DNA of 64,000 nt from Oasisia sp. SBJ-2009 (taxonomy: Eukaryota > Annelida > Polychaeta > Sabellida > Siboglinidae), in NCBI GenBank assembly GCA_964017155.1, contig OZ024857.1:36779141-36843140 (forward strand). Reading direction: 5' to 3'. A model generated the notes under the pieces. It saw only the letters and a program-made list of their open reading frames with translations. It was not told the origin of the DNA and did no database searches. This document shows positions 63,171 to 64,000 of this stretch, one piece after another. Made by a program: the position numbers and the translations under genes. The number at the start of each line of letters is the position of its first letter. Positions within the stretch are counted from its first letter, which is position 1.

Positions 63171-64000
63171 ATAACGAGAAATAACTAGAATAACGGCTTA
63201 GAATGCCATTATTATATTACAAATGAAGAACAATACTGTACAAAGGTTGTCTTACAAATTATTAACTAATTAACTGAATTAATTAGCATGAATAAAATAA
63301 TAATGCAAATGTATTACTCCATTTAATGCATTTCAAAACTCTGCAAACAGTATTTTAACGTTTATATAAATAACAACGTTATGCCATTTTAAATTCAATT
63401 TTATTCAAATATTTATCAAAAAGAAAACGCACAAATGAGCTCATTGCTAGTTTTTCTTTAGGTCCTCCACACTCCGCAACGTCGTCGATAGAGCGTTGAC
63501 CTCTGCCGTCATAGCATTCCATCCCCTTTTCTGTCCGTATTCGACAAGGTTGATTTGAATCGGCCTTGTGACAGTTTAAAAACAATTTAAACCTTTAATG
63601 TTTTTTTTATTAAATCATGATTACAAATAATAAAGTATGCCGTGTTAGGGCCGTGGACATGCCCGCAATCGAAAGAAATCACCTCCGCGATTCTGGTGCC
63701 AATGCGAGGTTAGAAATTAACATTTTAAAAACTTAAAAAAAAAAACTTTAAATCATGATTACAAATAATAAAGTATGCCGTGTTAGGGCCGTGGACATGT
63801 CCACAGTCGAAATAAATCGCCTCCGCTGTTCTGGTGCCAATGCGAGGTAAGAAATGAACTTTTTAAAACCTTTAAAAAAATAATAAAACTTAAAATAATG
63901 ATTACAAATAATAAAGTATGCCGTGTTAGGGCCGTGAACATGTCCACAGTCGAAATAAATCGCCTCCGCTGTTCTGGTGCCAATGCGAGGTTAGAAATGA

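Larger units (their letters stand above)
59090..64000. mobile_element. Large inverted-arm element containing a Merlin transposase (right end outside window)
   Basis: The left arm (about 59090-59950) and right arm (about 63370 to beyond 64000) are inverted copies. Shared text includes AACGACGTTGCGGAGTGTGG-type sequence, GAATTTAAAATGGCATAACG and repeated TAATCATGATT. The outer parts are tandem ~130-150 bp units (near 63600, 63745 and 63895 at the right; 59097, 59510 and 59640 at the left) with TTCTAACCTCGCA and TGGTGCCAATGCGAGGTTAG. Between the arms lie the Merlin transposase, a smaller inverted pair (61222-61977) and a LINE fragment. Confidence 0.7.

Overview
The window is eukaryotic nuclear DNA, AT-rich and dense in introns, microsatellites and transposon remnants. 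It carries parts of three animal gene families. The lineage suggested is a marine invertebrate (mollusc-like or another non-vertebrate bilaterian). The basis is an animal-specific KRIT1 ortholog, Penelope, Merlin, hAT and several LINE remnants, and a tRNA-derived SINE. The phylum is inference; no ribosomal or mitochondrial marker is present.

Layout. (1) 1-7,617, minus strand: the first two coding exons of CKAP5 (XMAP215/ch-TOG, N-terminal TOG1 domain), split by a 6.9-kb intron holding MITE-like elements and a SINE. (2) About 11.1-12.6 kb: a candidate divergent promoter (E-box, CRE, inverted CCAAT) between CKAP5 and KRIT1. (3) 17,142-30,991, plus strand: a complete KRIT1/CCM1 gene. I could trace 18 coding exons with consistent phases, giving 737 codons, against 736 residues in human KRIT1. 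Its large upstream intron or 5' flank contains a Penelope-like retroelement. (4) 31.9-35.3 kb: convergent intergenic DNA with a decayed LTR-retrotransposon integrase, a near-perfect palindrome and a motif-rich AT region. (5) 35,368-52,516, minus strand: a lipid phosphate phosphatase gene (PLPP/PAP2 family, copy A). All three catalytic motifs are present and it ends in a poly-glutamate tail; its first exon was not found. Its introns contain a THAP-like inverted repeat family, a hAT MITE with an exact 8-bp target duplication, a long decayed LINE and several long microsatellites. (6) 55,537-57,902, minus strand: the last two coding exons of a tandem paralog (copy B). (7) 59-64 kb: a Merlin (IS1016-like) transposase within large inverted arms built of tandem subrepeats, running off the right edge.

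The most unusual theme is that coding exon boundaries have been captured inside tandem repeats. In KRIT1 a 33-bp unit repeats the 5' splice site of one exon nine times, and a 35-bp unit repeats the 3' splice site of another about eight times. In PLPP copy A a whole 58-bp exon sits at the edge of an array of decayed ~70-80-bp copies of itself. PLPP copy A also appears to have gained a C-terminal extension (poly-E plus former 3' UTR) relative to copy B. None of the three gene families is new; the novelty candidates are these exon-repeat structures and some unassigned repeat families.

CKAP5 (spindle microtubule polymerase), KRIT1 (junction/Rap1 scaffold) and PLPP (membrane lipid phosphatase) have no known common pathway. 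Shared regulation is suggested only for the divergent CKAP5-KRIT1 pair.
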